This document shows, piece by piece, positions 1 through 11,718 of a stretch of DNA of 64,000 nt. The first letter of the stretch is position 1. Each line of letters begins with the position of its first letter. A program made the position numbers and the translations under genes. The stretch covers positions 372,001 through 436,000 of the forward strand of contig JAEHOE010000079.1 in assembly GCA_016858145.1 (NCBI GenBank), in the 5' to 3' direction. The notes beneath the pieces are model-generated. The model searched no databases and had not been told where the DNA came from. It saw nothing but the letters and a program-made list of their open reading frames with translations. The stretch is from Edaphochlamys debaryana. Its lineage: Eukaryota > Chlorophyta > Chlorophyceae > Chlamydomonadales.

Positions 1-700
1 GGCTCCGGCCTCGGCGCCGGCGCTTACCCTTGCTCCGGGCCCAGGCCCGACGCTGCAAGCCCCGGCTCGGGCCCAGCCCAGGCCCAGCCTGGACCGCCTC
101 GGGCCCGTGGGGCGCCGGTCCCCGCGTGCAGAGCCGCAGCTGTCCGCCCAAGGCTCCCCGCTCCAAGCCGCTCCGGCCGCTCTCCGCTTCGGACCCCGCC
201 CCTCGCGGGCCAGAGCGCGCCGCGGTCATCGCTGCCCACAGGACCCAGCCCCCCCCCGCCGCGCACTCCGCCCGCTCCAGGCCTGCACAGTCGCGGCGAG
301 GCGCCCGGCTAGCTGGCGCCCGCGTCCCGGGCCCGGGCCCGCGTAGGCCTGGTCCAGGGCCCGCGCGGGCCCTGTCCTGGGCCCGTGTGGGCCTGGCCCC
401 CAGCAGGCCGCCGCTCTCCGCCCGAGGCTGCTGCCAGCGTTCGGGTCCAGGTACGTCCGTCTCAGTGACGCCGCTGCCGCTGCCGCCACGCGCCCGGGGC
501 CGCTGTCTGTCTGGTGCTGGTGCTGGTGCTGGGCTCACAGAATGTGGAGCGGGAACTCCCCATCCGCGGCGTCCTGGGGGGATGGAGGGCAGGGAGGTGT
601 GTTGGGCAACGCGTAAACCGCAAGCAAGCAGCAAGCCGGGCGGTGTGATGGGAAACGCGGGAAGGCGTATGTGGGTGGGGGCGGTGGGGGGCTGCGAGAG
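1..700. other. GC-extreme tail / 3' flank of the kinase gene
   Basis: No exon can be placed with confidence here. Positions 1-470 are built of G/C blocks (GGGCCC, CCGGGC) and are open in several frames only because AT-rich stop codons are rare. The composition resembles the 2.5-kb kinase intron at 6.1-8.6 kb. The kinase stop codon or terminal exons may lie here or beyond the window edge. Confidence 0.4.
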
Positions 701-826
701 GTGGTCCGGGTACACGGGCAGCACCTCCCCCCGTGCCGTGCCGTGCCGTGCCGTCCCAAAACACACGCCTTCCTTCCCCCGCCCCCGCCCCGCCCCCACC
801 TGCAGGTAGTCCGGGTACACGGGCAG
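701..826 (-). repeat. Duplicated exon-end segment, 105-bp offset
   Basis: The segment encoding LPVYPDYLQ (exon end at 800) is repeated at 701-722 as LPVYPDHLS. The offset is 105 nt (35 codons). The second copy does not keep the same donor context, so it may be a decayed copy or part of a downstream exon. Confidence 0.6.
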
Positions 827-3800
827 CCTCGCGGCGCTGCTCGAGAGCGTCAGCAGCGACTCGCGGCCCATGAGCTCGGCGTCCTTGAGCATCTCGTGGA
901 TGCGGTCCATCACCTGCGGCGGTTGGCGGTTGGGGCGGTTGGTGGCGGTTGGTGGCGGTTGGTGGCGGTTGAGGTGGTTGCGTGGCGGTTGGTGGTCGGC
1001 GGGGCGGGGGCGGCGGCCGGCTGGCGGCGCGGCAAGGCGGGGCGGGGCGGGACGGGGGGCACGCTCGGCGATCGCCCAGGGGCGTGCGGCACGGGAACAG
1101 GCGCGCGGGTGGGGTGCGGGGCCGCGCGCTCACTCGCCTGTCGGAAGGTGGGCCGCAGCCGCCGGTCCCCCTGCCAGCACTTCTGAGCCAGCTCCCTGCG
1201 CAGAGAGAGGGGCGGAAGGGCGGGAGGCGGCGGCGTCAAAGCCCCGGCAGAGGCATCACCACTCTCCCGAACCTAGCCACCCCCCCCACACACGCACTTG
1301 AAGGAGTTGTGTGTGGACGATGGGAACTCGGGTCGCAGGCCCTCCTTGGACACCTTGACGGCCACGTCAATCGTACGGTAGCCCGTGTACGGCCGCAGGC
1401 CCGTGTACAGCTCCCACATCATGATGCCGAACTGTACGGCAGGCGGTACGGGGCGGGGCGGGGCGGCGGAGGGTTTGCGAGCGGGGGGCAAGGGCGTGTT
1501 GTGGCGTTGCCCACCCCCCGACCGCATATGCGATATGCCTTCCTTCAACTAGACTGTACCCCTCCCTAGCCCCGTTCCCAACCTCTCCCCCGTTCCTCCT
1601 CCCTCGCCCCCATGCCACATCCTTACACTCCTTCCCCCCTCCCCTTCCCCCCTGACCGGCCCCCCCCCCTCACCGCGTACACGTCCACCGCCTTAGTCAG
1701 CTTGCCGTTGGGCTGCATGGCCTCCGGGGCCAGGTGCGTGATGGTGCCCTCGGCGTGCTTGTTGAAGTAGGAGTTGTCCGACACAATGTTGGAGAGGCCG
1801 AAGTCGGCGACCTTCATCAAGGATACAGGAGAGGGAGAGGAAGGGGAGGTTGCGGGTCGCACCGTATGTTGCAGGCACATGTTGCAGGCAAACGTGGGTG
1901 GGCATGGTTCAGTCGTGGTTCAGCCCGACGCCTCTGCTGACCCCACCAGTACCCCTTCCTCGCGCCCGGCCGCCTGCCCCGCCCCGCCCCCAGAAACCGC
2001 CCCCGACGGCACCCCCCCCCCCCAAACCCCCCAGCCCCCCCCCCCCACCTTGCAGTTGAACCCCCGGCTGTCGATGGTGGATGACTTGAGCAACACGTTC
2101 TCGGGCTTGAGGTCGTAGTGCACTATGCCTGGGGGGTTCGGAGGGGGGGTGGGGGGTGGGGGGAGGAGGTGAGAAGGGGTGGATGCGTGTGGCGCTGCAC
2201 CCAACGGTCGCACCCGGCAGCCACCTAACCCACCCCTCATTTGCAGCTCTTCCCGCCCCACCCCTTGCGACTCCCCGCCCTCCCCGCCTTTCGACCCCCC
2301 TCCTCCTCCTTCAGCCCCTCCCCTCCCCTCCACCTTTCACCCCCGCCCCCTCCTGCAGCCACCCCCCCACCCCACCTATGGAGTGCAGGTAGTGCAGCGC
2401 CGACGCCACCTCTAGCAGGCAGTGCAGGATGGCGGGCATGGCCACCTTGCCCGCGTGGTGGCGCAGGAGGGAGGTGTTGAGCACGTCGGCGAGGGAGCCC
2501 ATGTCGCAGAAGTCCATGACCAGGACCTGACAGGGGGGGGACGGGGGGTGGAGGGGTCATGTGTTTTAGGCACAGGGGTGTACGGCACGTCGGACCCTCG
2601 TCGTCGTCATCATTGTCCCCCGGCCCCTTCCACCGCCGGAATGTCCCCTGCTCGCCCCTGCCTACCCCCGCTTTCGCCTCGCATGCAACCCCACGGGACC
2701 ATGCACACCCCAGCCCCCAGCCCCCCACCTGGCAGTTCTGCTTCTGATCCCTCACAGACCCCCCCCCGTCCCCTGACCCCTCATCTGATCCCTCACATGC
2801 CCGCCCCGCTCACAGCCCGCCCCCCACTTCCCCCCAGCCCCCCACCTGGCAGTTCTGCTCGCTGGGGCGGTTGAGCTTGCCGCTGCCGTCCTTGCCCTGC
2901 CCCCCCGGGCCGCCCTGCCCCGGGCCCTGCCCCTCGCCCTCCTTCTGGCTGGTGGGGTTGTTATGGCCCCGAACGAACTTGATCGAATTGAGCGGCACGT
3001 CGGCGTAGTACGTGTGGATCTGGATTCGGATTCGGATTGGATGGAAAGGGCGGGCAAGGATCCGGGATTTAAATGGGGCAAGGACCGGTGTGTGCGGTTG
3101 GTGTGGATTTGGAATTGCACCCCCACGAGGGACCACGAGGGAACAAGGCTTTCCCTACACGCCCAAACTCCATCGCTGCCCCTCACCCTACCCCCACCTG
3201 AATGATGTTGGGGTGGGAGATGGACGTGAGCAGCGCCAGCTCCCTCCCCCCCTGCCCTTCCATGACACGCCCATACACACCTGGCAGCCCCCGCCACCCC
3301 CTCCCCTCCCTCCCCGCCCTATCCCCCACCTGTATGATGTTGGGGTGGGAGATGGACGTGAGCAGCGCCAGCTCCCTCCCCCCCTGCCCTTCCATGACAC
3401 GCCCATACACACCTGGCAGCCCCCGCCACCCCCTCCCCTCCCTCCCCGCCCTATCCCCCACCTGTATGATGTTGGGGTGGGAGATGGACGTGAGCAGCGC
3501 CAGCTCCAGCGCCCCGTTGAGTGAGCCGTTGTCCACGTCACGGTCGCACACCACCTTGACGGCGGCCAGCTGGCCCTTGTAGATCTGGAGGGGGAGGGGG
3601 AGGGGAGGTTGGAGAAGGAGGGGGGGTGATCGCTTGACGAATTGCGCGAACCGTAGCCAAAGAGAAAGTTGGCGGGGTGGTGGGTGGGGTTGGAGAAGGA
3701 GGGGTTCGTGAAGAAGGCGTTCCAGGCTGAGCGGCAGGGCGATGTCTCGCCAATGGGGGAGGGTGGGAGAAGGGTCGTGTATGTCTTGGGCCAATCGTAA

Positions 3801-6800
3801 GGGAGTCGCAGCCAACGGTACGGGTGCCTGCCGTACATCACTCCCTCCCCCGTACATGCCGTACTCACCGCCCGGTACACGGTGCCGTACCCCCCCCTCC
3901 CCAGCTCGTCGTACACCTCCAGGTCCTCCAGCATGTTGTTGGGCCCCGGGTCGGGGTGGCCCCTGTACACCTGACAGGGGGGGGAGGGGGGAGGGGGAGG
4001 GGCGGGATAAAGAGGGGAATGACGTGCGCCGAACCCTACCAGCTTCCCCACGCATCCCTCCCTCACTCCCTCATATCCCACCACCCACCCCTCAGCCCAG
4101 CCATCGAATCCCCAGCCCCCCACCTTCGCCAGCTGCCGCCGCACCTGCTCCTGCAGCTCGGCCACTCATGCCCCCTCACCCCGCACCCACCCCCCCAGCC
4201 CCATCAAAACCGCCGCTGCCACAGGCGTTCGTGCCCCCTTACCTTGGCCAGCTGCCTCCGTATCTGCTCCTGCAGCTCGGCTATGAATGCGTCCTTCTCC
4301 GGCCGCGTGCCCAGCACCAGGTCCTTGGTGGACTCCAGGGTGGCGGAGTCGGAGGTGCCCAGCTCGTCCTTGGCGTTGGCGCCGGTGGCGGAGAGGGACT
4401 CGAACTTGCAGCTCTGGGGGTGGGGGGGGGTTGGGGTTGGGGTTGGGGTTGGGGTTGGGGTTGGGGTTGGGGTTGGGGTTGGGGTTGGGGGTGTTTGTTG
4501 CTGAGCGAGATGGGGGTGGGGGGTTTGGAAGGGGGGTAAGGGTGTGTGGGGGATTGTTTCAGACGAGCAAGGTCACAAGGGCGGTGGGGCGAGAAGCGTG
4601 CGCGTGTCAAGCGTTGACCACCGCGAGCTTGATGAGCCTCAGTGCCACCTCCCCCACCCCCAACCCGCAACCCCAACCCCCAACGTCCTCACCTCGCTGA
4701 CTTCTATGAGCTTGCGGTTCAGCTCCGAGTAGAGCTTCTGCTGCAGCGTGGGCACCATGAGCTTGACAAGGTCCATCACCTCGCGGCGGACCATGCCGAA
4801 GTCGGTGGCGGTCCTGGGGGGGGGGGGGAGGGGGGGGAGGGGTGGAAGGGGGGAGGGGGGAGCGTGGAGTGACGGCGTGGCAAGTTTGGGGTGGGGGGCA
4901 GCGACGGGGGGGCCAAGGGTCGTAGCTGCGAGGGGGCACGTCGACGGGGTCGGGTCGGGCTGCTGCGTCCATGGGGGGGCCTTCCCGTCCCTCCCCTCCC
5001 TCCCCCTTTCCCCCCCCTCCCCCCCACACCTGCTTATGGCGTACAGCCCCCCTATGCGCGCTGCGTCCGGCGCCACCAGCGGCAGCACCATGACGGACGC
5101 CGGGGAGCGGCCCTCGGACTTGTACAGTATGGCCACGTCAGCACCGGTCTTGTAGAGGCGCAGGTAGCGGCGCATGTTGGCCACCTTCATGACCTGGGGG
5201 TGGGGGGTGGAGGGATAGGGGCGGAGGGGGAGGGGCAGTGGCAGGAGTGTGTTTTGCTGAGCGCAAGCGGGAAGGGCTGTGTCACAAGGCGACAGGGAGC
5301 CGGGCTCTTTTCGCCTAGCGCCGTGGATCCCGGCGGGAAGCCTTCCCGACACTCCCGCTGGATCCGGATCTAGATGCCCAGATCCGCACCTGCCCCGTGG
5401 CCAGTGCATTCTCCAGCAGCGTCTCGTTGGTCACGAAGCCGTGCATGTCCTGACAGGGGGGCAGGGGGGAGGAGGGCTTGGGAAGGGGCTCCGGGGAAGC
5501 CAATCCAGGAGAGGCTGGGCTGTGGGCGTGCGGCCGGGTGGGGCCTGCCACCCCGCCTGCCGATTCAGCCGCAACCCACCGGCCCCCAACCGCACGAGCT
5601 CCATGCCTGCAGAGCACAGAGCTCCTCCGGACCAAGCCAGTCTGGGGGCACGCGCCCCATACCATGGCTGCCACAGAGCCAAGGGGCGAAATCGTGGGAG
5701 TGGCCCCGCTGCTGCACATGTCCCCGGCTGAACTCCGCTAGTGCGTCGCCGGCGCATGCGTGTTTGCTGCTGCCGGCCCCGTGCTGGCCCCGTGGCCCCG
5801 GCCCTGGTCCCCGTCCCGGCCACCCGCCATCGCCCCTCGGAACCAAGAGCCCCTTTCCCTCCAGGTGCTCCATGACCTCCCTGCACCCCGCCCGCCCTTC
5901 CCCCTCCCCCTCCCTCCCCTCCCCTCCTCCCCCCCCCCACCAACCAACGACCCACCACGTGCTCCTTGTAGTCGGGCGAGCGCCGCTCCCCCACCGCCTC
6001 CACCATCTCCCGGCTGAGCGAGAACATGATGGCGCAGGGCCGCCCGGGCAGCACCAGGGCGATGTAGAAGGACAGGTCCTGGAGGGCGTCGAAGATGTCC
6101 GTCAGGCCCTGACAGGGGGAGGGGGGGGGAAGAGGAGGGGAGGGTTTCTTGCTGAGACGGGAGGAGGGGGGAAGAGAGAAGAGAGGAAGAGTGCAACTGG
6201 CAGGGCGCAGGAAGGCGGTGCAGGTGCGGCCCGGTGCGGGTGCCTGCCCAGCGTCTGGAGCAGCAGGAGCAGGGCCCCGCGCCCGGGCCCGCGCCTGCCC
6301 CGGGCGGCGGCGCATGCGACCCCGGGCGGCACCGGCCGGACCCCGCAGCCCTCAGCCGCACCACCCCAAGAGGCGCGGACCCGGCCGCCGGGGGCCCAGC
6401 GAGGCTCGCAGTGTCCCCACACCCACGGCTGACGACAGGCAGCGCCCGTGCGCCCCTGCCCGGGCGACTGGGCCCCGGCCCCTCGGCGCCGCCCCTCAGC
6501 CCGGGCCAAGGCCGCGGGGCCGGGACCCAGGGAGCACGGGGCCCTCCTCCGCAAACGCTGGCAGCCCAGCCCCAGGCGGCAGCGGCGGGCCACCCGCAGT
6601 GCCGCACTCGCCAGTACCCTCCGCCCCCGCCCCTCTGCAGAGCACCGCGAGGGCCAGGCGCAGGACGGCACTGGCCAGCCCCCTCCCTCCGCCTCCGCCT
6701 CCGCCCCGATCACCGCCAGGGCGCCAGGGTGCAGGGGGCCAAGGCGCAGGCGGAGCCGGACCGCCCGTGCCGTCGGCGGCGATGCACGGACGACGCAGAG

Positions 6801-9800
6801 GGGCGCAGCGCTGCGGACCGCAGGGGCCGCGGCCCCGTCGCAGCGGCCGTGTCCGCCCAAGCAGCCGGGAGCTGCGCTCATACACACCGTTTGCTGGGAG
6901 CCGCCGGGAGGCCCGCCGGCCGCAGCGCACCCAGCCTTTCCCTGACCCCGGCGGCCCCAGGCGTCGCCAGTCAACGTGCGACGCAGCCCCATCGCAGCCC
7001 CGCGTGCGCCGGGCCGCGCTGAGCCAGCACCCCCTTCCGCCCCCAGCCAAGTTGGCCGGGGAGTCCCGGTCCCGACCATGTGTCCCTGGGCCGGGCCCCC
7101 CACCCGCTGCGGCCGGGCCAGGCCGGGCCCCCAGCCGGCCCTGGCCCCGCTGCTGCCGACGCCGGGCCGCCGCAATGCCCGGCACGCCCAGTCCTCGCTG
7201 CGACGCGCCGCAGCCCAGCCTGCCCTCGGCCGAGCCCAGGCCCGGCACACGGCCCAAGGCACTGCGCAGTGAAGCGCAGGGGCCAGAGGCGGACCGGGCC
7301 CGCAGCCGGCCGTCGCCCGGGCCCGACGGGGCCCAGGTCCCCGACAGGTGGGGGCCCGGACGAGGCCCAGACGTTTCGGGACCCTCCGCCACAGGCTCCG
7401 AGCCGCCGCCTGGGCGCCGGGGCCGGGGCCGGCGCCGGGGCCCGACACCGAGCGGCAGGTGCCGACGCTTGCGGTATGGCCGAGTCGAGCCCGCAGCTGG
7501 CTCAGGCATTGCATCGCCCATCGCCCGGCACGCCCATTCCTCGCTACGACCCGGCCTGGCCCAGCTACGGCCCGGCCCCGCCCGGGCCGGGGCCTCAGCG
7601 CACGGCCCCAGCGCTGCGCTGCGCCGTGGGGGAGGCCGTGCCAGAGGCCCTTGCTGGAGTCTTCGCTGGCACGGCTCCGAGGGCTGCGCTGCCGTCTCCG
7701 CATCCCGGCTCTGCCGGCGCCTCCCGCTCGAGCGAGATGGGGCCCCTCGGGCGGAGCAACACCCGGCGCCCCACCGCCACGCGCCCCAGACCGGGCGGCC
7801 GCTGCTGCGCCCCGCCTCCGCCGGCCGCTCGCTCTCGACCCCGCTGCAGACGCCTGCACCTGCTGCGACCCCGCCCGCAGCTGTCCCTGGGCCCCCCGGC
7901 CAGGAGGCGGTTCCGCCAGCGCCCAGGCTGGCGCTTGCGGGTGGCGGGGCCCCGCCGGGCGCAGCCCAGCGCGCCGCCCGCAGCCCCCGTAGACAGCTGA
8001 CCACCGGACGGGCGCGTTGCGAGCCCCCGGTCCACACCAGCGGCCCGTGGTACTGCTGCCATCCGCTCCGGTGCCATCCGGCGGCGCCGCTGGCACCGCC
8101 AGCTCCGGGGCGGCCCCGGCCCCGCTCCGGAACCGGCCGCTGGTGGGGGGGGGGCCCGGGCTGGGCCGCATGGGGGTGTGCGCTGCGCCGTGTGCGCCGC
8201 TCTCCAGGGCTAATGCGCGGGTCCGCGGCTCTGGGGCGGCCTCTCCCCCGCCGCCACTGCTCCAGAGCGCTGCGCCGCCGCGCGAGGGGTAGTGGCCTCG
8301 CCCAGCCACGCCCCGCCCCGCCTCGCCCCGCCTCGCCTCGCAATGTGAGGAAGTCCCAGCCCCAGGCCCACACGTGGGCGCTGCCGCCCAGCCGCCGGCC
8401 GCTGTCCGGCACTGGGCACCCAGAGCCCCCCGCATCCGCCGCCCACTCCGTCCCTCCGTCCCTCCCGCCTGCCCTCCCGAATCCGCCCCGCCCCAATCGT
8501 CCCCTGCGGGCCTAGGAGGACCTCCGCCCCAGGCGCCACCGCCCTCCCTTGGTCCCCTATCGGAAGCCTACGGCATCCTCCTATTGAATGCCTGCCCTGG
8601 CCCCCCTACCTTCAGCGTCGCCATGGAGAGCTGCTCAACCGTCTCCTGCTTGGCTATGCTCTGCAGCCAGCTGACTTTGGAGCGCAGGTGCGCGTCGTGG
8701 AAGTGCTGCGCCAGCACCGCGGCCAGCAGCCGCAGCTGCAGGCCCCACCTGGAGGGTGGGCGGGGGGGCGCGGGGGGAGCGGGAGGGGCGGGTTTGGCAC
8801 GGGGTCGGGGTGCGGAGGGGGTTGCAGTGGGGTGTGGGGATGGCCCGCGCGTGTGGTGCAACGTCCGGCCCGAGCCGCCGCGGGCGCAGGCGAGGTGGGG
8901 TCGCTGCTGAGAGGTTGTATTGGGCGGGGGGGCATGGCTGGCAAGGGGATGGGGGTGGTGAGGGGAGACAGGGCCGCTCACCAGTGTTTCTGCTCGTCGA
9001 CCTCGATAACGAGGGCCACGTTGAGCACGCCCACGAGCTGCGCGCCCACTTTGATGGGCACCGCCAGGAACGATTTGAGCTTCTGCATCTTGAATAAGCA
9101 CTTCCAGTCCTCCGGCAGCTCGTTTGCGTTGTGTTCCCCTGCCGCCCAGAAGCATGCCGTGCCCTCCGACACCACGCGCTGAACGGACCAGTGCGAGCTC
9201 GCCACGTTAAGCAGGTAGTGCTTTGGAAGGAAGTCCGAGCCCACGCCAGAGGCGGTGAGCACCATAAAAACCTGCTCATCCTCGCTGACCACCGAGATAC
9301 TGCACGAAACGGGTAGCGCGCGTCACGTTGCAGGCCTAGCACGAGAATTTAATCGCCGTGCCGGCAAGCATACCTCGCAAACTGCACGTAGCTCTCGCCA
9401 ACGAGAAGACTGGTGAAAGCCTCGACCTTCTCCACCGCCGTCCCCTCAATCGCCGAAAGCGACTCTATGAGTTGCGTTCCCTGAGGCAGGCCGTTGAAGA
9501 GTCAGGCGCTCCGCTCGAACGGCAGCCGGACATCAAGCGAGGCCCCACCTTGTCGACCGCCGCAAACGTGTGCTTATTTGTTGTGACCTTTCGTCCGGCT
9601 GCCGAGACTGGGGGCTTGTCTGGGGGCGTCGTTACCCCTTGCCCACTGTCCTTGCCGCCCGAATCCCCACGGCTGCTTGGTGCGGGTGCCGAGCCCGCGC
9701 CTGCATCGATAGCCAAGCCAGCTCCATTGCTGTGGGCTCCAGACGGCTGCGGCTCGGCCTCCTTGATGCTCCCTGCCGCGGCAGGTGCTGCTGGAGCGAC

Positions 9801-9890
9801 AACGGTAGGCCGCGGCTCGGGCGGCGCTCCAACCGAGACAGGGGATGCTGGCGTTGCCGGGGCTGCGGGCTTGCTTTGCAGGCAGCCCAT
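800..9890 (-). CDS. GAF-domain tyrosine-kinase-like (TKL) protein kinase, 3' end unresolved
   Basis: Probable signalling kinase anchored to membranes. The start at 9890 gives MGCLQSK: Gly2 suits N-myristoylation and Cys3 palmitoylation. Exons by eye: 9890-9549, 9480-9374, 9300-8982, 8749-8610, 6108-5956, 5449-5390, 5193-5030, 4813-4693, 4413-4243, 3970-3869, 3584-3462, 3020-2846, 2526-2376, 2128-2049, 1810-1674, 1431-1298, 1195-1138, 913-800. Exons 3-4 form a GAF domain (VPIKVGAQLVGVLNVAL). Exons 5-8 look like a second GAF-like module. Exon 9 is a charged, possibly coiled linker. The kinase domain follows: Gly loop ELGRGGYGTVYRA, lysine in AAVKVV, SHPNIIQ before beta-4, catalytic loop VHYDLKPENVLL, ADFGLSN, LAPEAM, and C-lobe RPTFRQVMDRI. 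The catalytic loop reads HYD instead of HRD, so it is a non-RD kinase. The beta-4/5 region carries a Gly/Gln/Lys-rich insert. Exon 17 ends at a GC donor (CAG/GCGAGT). Downstream exons after VYPDYLQ were not identified. Confidence 0.8.
2721..2866 (-). repeat. Duplicated exon-end plus donor, 117-bp offset
   Basis: The kinase exon end encoding QNCQ and its donor (GTGGGGGGCTGG) at 2838-2860 recurs at 2721-2743. Unlike the 132-bp cassette, the frame between the two copies contains a stop, so use of the distal donor would truncate the protein. Confidence 0.75.
3199..3507 (-). repeat. Triplicated exon-end plus splice-donor cassette, 132-bp period
   Basis: The last 42 nt of the kinase exon encoding LALLTSISHPNIIQ, plus the first 90 nt of its intron, occur three times. 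Equivalent exon ends fall at 3462, 3330 and 3198, each followed by GTGGGG. The period is exactly 132 nt (44 codons) and read-through between copies is open, so using the distal donors would insert 44 or 88 residues just after the alpha-C region of the kinase domain. Copies are nearly identical; the distal one reads ATT for ATA in IIQ. Confidence 0.9.
4122..4290 (-). repeat. Duplicated exon-end plus donor, 119-bp offset
   Basis: The kinase exon end encoding AELQEQIRRQLAK (donor after 4243) has a diverged second copy ending at 4124, which reads AELQEQVRRQLAK before another GTGGGG donor. The offset is 119 nt, not a multiple of three. Confidence 0.75.
4424..4491 (+). repeat. (TTGGGG)n simple repeat in kinase intron
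   Basis: About eleven TTGGGG units lie in the intron downstream of the donor-distal kinase exon. The unit differs from the TTTTAGGG telomere repeat of Chlamydomonas, so this is read as a G-rich intronic microsatellite. It could form G-quadruplexes on the non-template side. Confidence 0.9.
6109..8609 (-). other. 2.5-kb GC-extreme intron of the kinase gene
   Basis: The intron is bounded by donor AAG/GTAGGGG at 8609 and acceptor CTGTCAG at 6109. It is roughly ten times longer than its neighbours. It consists almost wholly of GGCCC/GGGCC blocks and is open for more than 650 codons on both strands, which reflects composition; the translations show no domain. It may be an inserted element or an expanded GC-rich repeat. 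Confidence 0.7.
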
Positions 9891-11718
9891 CGCGCTAAAG
9901 AGCCATTGTGCAGTCTTACTTGCCCCCTACGTGCAGCCCTTTCCTACTTCTTGGTCAGTTACTGGCTACAGACAACGGAGCGATAGACGTGGTGGCGAGG
10001 CCACAAGGAAGCCAGTCGTGTGCAGACACAAGAAAGCGGGGGGCCTGCGTTTGGCTCCTGTTACGTACTCGGGTCTGAAGGAGTGTGGAGTGTGCAGTTT
10101 GCTACCGGGCAGTATTGCGTCTGGGGCGAGAGCGCACACAGAGGCCGGGTTAGCGGGCGGCCCGATCGCCTCAGCCCGCGGTTGCGGCCCGTGCTGCGCT
10201 TGGGGCCCGCCAGCATAGCTCGGCTTGTTGGTCCACTCCAGCCAACCCGTCACGGGCCTCATTGTGTCACCTGAACATGGTCCTGGCATCCTACCACAGT
10301 CGGGCCAGTTTTGGGGTCACCCATCGACGTGCATTGTCGGGGAATTGCCGTTTCGCCTGGCACACTTGCTGCCGTCCAACCCCGCGCACCTTCCCCCTCC
10401 TCCCTGCCCCATTCCCGGTCTCCAACTTCCTTTGTTGCAGTGCTTTGGTGAGGTCGGGGTGAGACGGGGCAAAAGGGGGCGCCCCTTCGCCAGGTCCGTC
10501 CAGGCCCGGGGCAAGAACGAACTGCCGGGGAATCCTTTGGTAAATGATTATTGCCTTCGATTTCTCAACCTGAGCGGTGCGAGTGTGCAATCGCTCACGC
10601 ATCCAATCGGGATGGGCGAGTCGAGGAGGCCGGGCCACGAGTCCAGATTCTGCAAGCCGGCAAGCGGATGCACCGACCCCTGGTCCCATTGGGAACTGTC
10701 GTACTCACCATGGCATGCCGTACCTATCGTCCTTCTGGATGCCCCTCACCAATAAACGGCAGGAAGCAGCAGGGAGGAGGTGGGCGAGGTGGCCCTGACT
10801 AGGCCAGGCTTGCCTAAGAGCTGTGTTAGTCATGGTTGCGGTCGAAGATACGGCGCGGACCATACAGTACCGCGCTGCTGGTCGCACCGCTAAGAAACGC
10901 CCCGAAGCCAGCCGCAGTTGTTCCAGATAATGCCCATGATAGCCAGATAACCTGTTCTTAATCCATCCATCCAGCGTACGCCTCTTCCACGCACGCCACC
11001 CTGCGAGCTGCGACCCTCCTGGCCTCAGCTGCCCTGACCAGTGCCGCCCCCGGCAGCTGCAGCTTCTTGTCGTCACGACCTCCATCCCCAAACCCCCCCA
11101 GCAGAGGCCCTCCCCTGCCAGGAGCCCGCCCGGCATTGCGGGCGTCGGCCCAGGCCTCCTCGCAGCGGCTGCCGTACGCGGCTGTCCGCCCTTGCCAGCC
11201 TCGCCCCTCACCCACTGCCGTACACAGCAGTACGGCGGTACCGGCGAACGGCAGTAGTCGCGGTTGGAGAGATGCGGGGCCGGGGCCACACTCTGCTCTC
11301 AAGCGTGACCACTGCGGGACCGCCGTGGTCTGCCCCTAGCCCAGAGGCCCGCCTCCGCCCACCTGCCCCTCCATACTACCGGTATTTTGTGCATACAACG
11401 ATTCGCCCTTGCCCGGCTGTCTTCGCCCCTCGCCCCGTCCATGCCAACAGTCGCGCCTGCTGTGAGCGGGGCTCCGCCTCCTCTTCATCGGCCGACCTTG
11501 CCTGGTGGGTGGAGGGCGAACGACCGGAAGACCGGCAAAAGTTAGCGACCTGGGAATTGCTTCCTGAGCTCACGACTCGCGAACCCAGCCAGCCAGCGAG
11601 CGTGAACTGGTTGGTGCCCCCACTCCGCCCCTCCACACCTGTCCAGCCAAGAGACTCGGGCTTGCCGATCATTCCGCCCCTCTGCAGACTCCCGTCCATA
11701 CTAGCCGTGCTGCGACCT
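9891..11718. other. Intergenic region between kinase start and RTRAF stop
   Basis: This 1.8-kb stretch must hold the kinase promoter and the RTRAF 3' UTR, both transcribed from the minus strand. The base composition is more balanced near 9.9-10.7 kb. I see no further gene, repeat or RNA gene. Confidence 0.6.

Noticed and set aside
4424..4491. Interstitial telomere
   Set aside because: The unit is TTGGGG, not the algal TTTTAGGG; it sits in a kinase intron.
6102..8515. Very long ORFs (over 650 codons) on both strands
   Set aside because: They lie in the kinase intron between well-supported exons. They consist of Gly/Ala/Arg/Pro runs with no domain and exist because the DNA is almost free of A/T.
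10291..10755. ORFs between the kinase and RTRAF
   Set aside because: No conserved motifs, no consistent splice pattern and low-information sequence; treated as intergenic.
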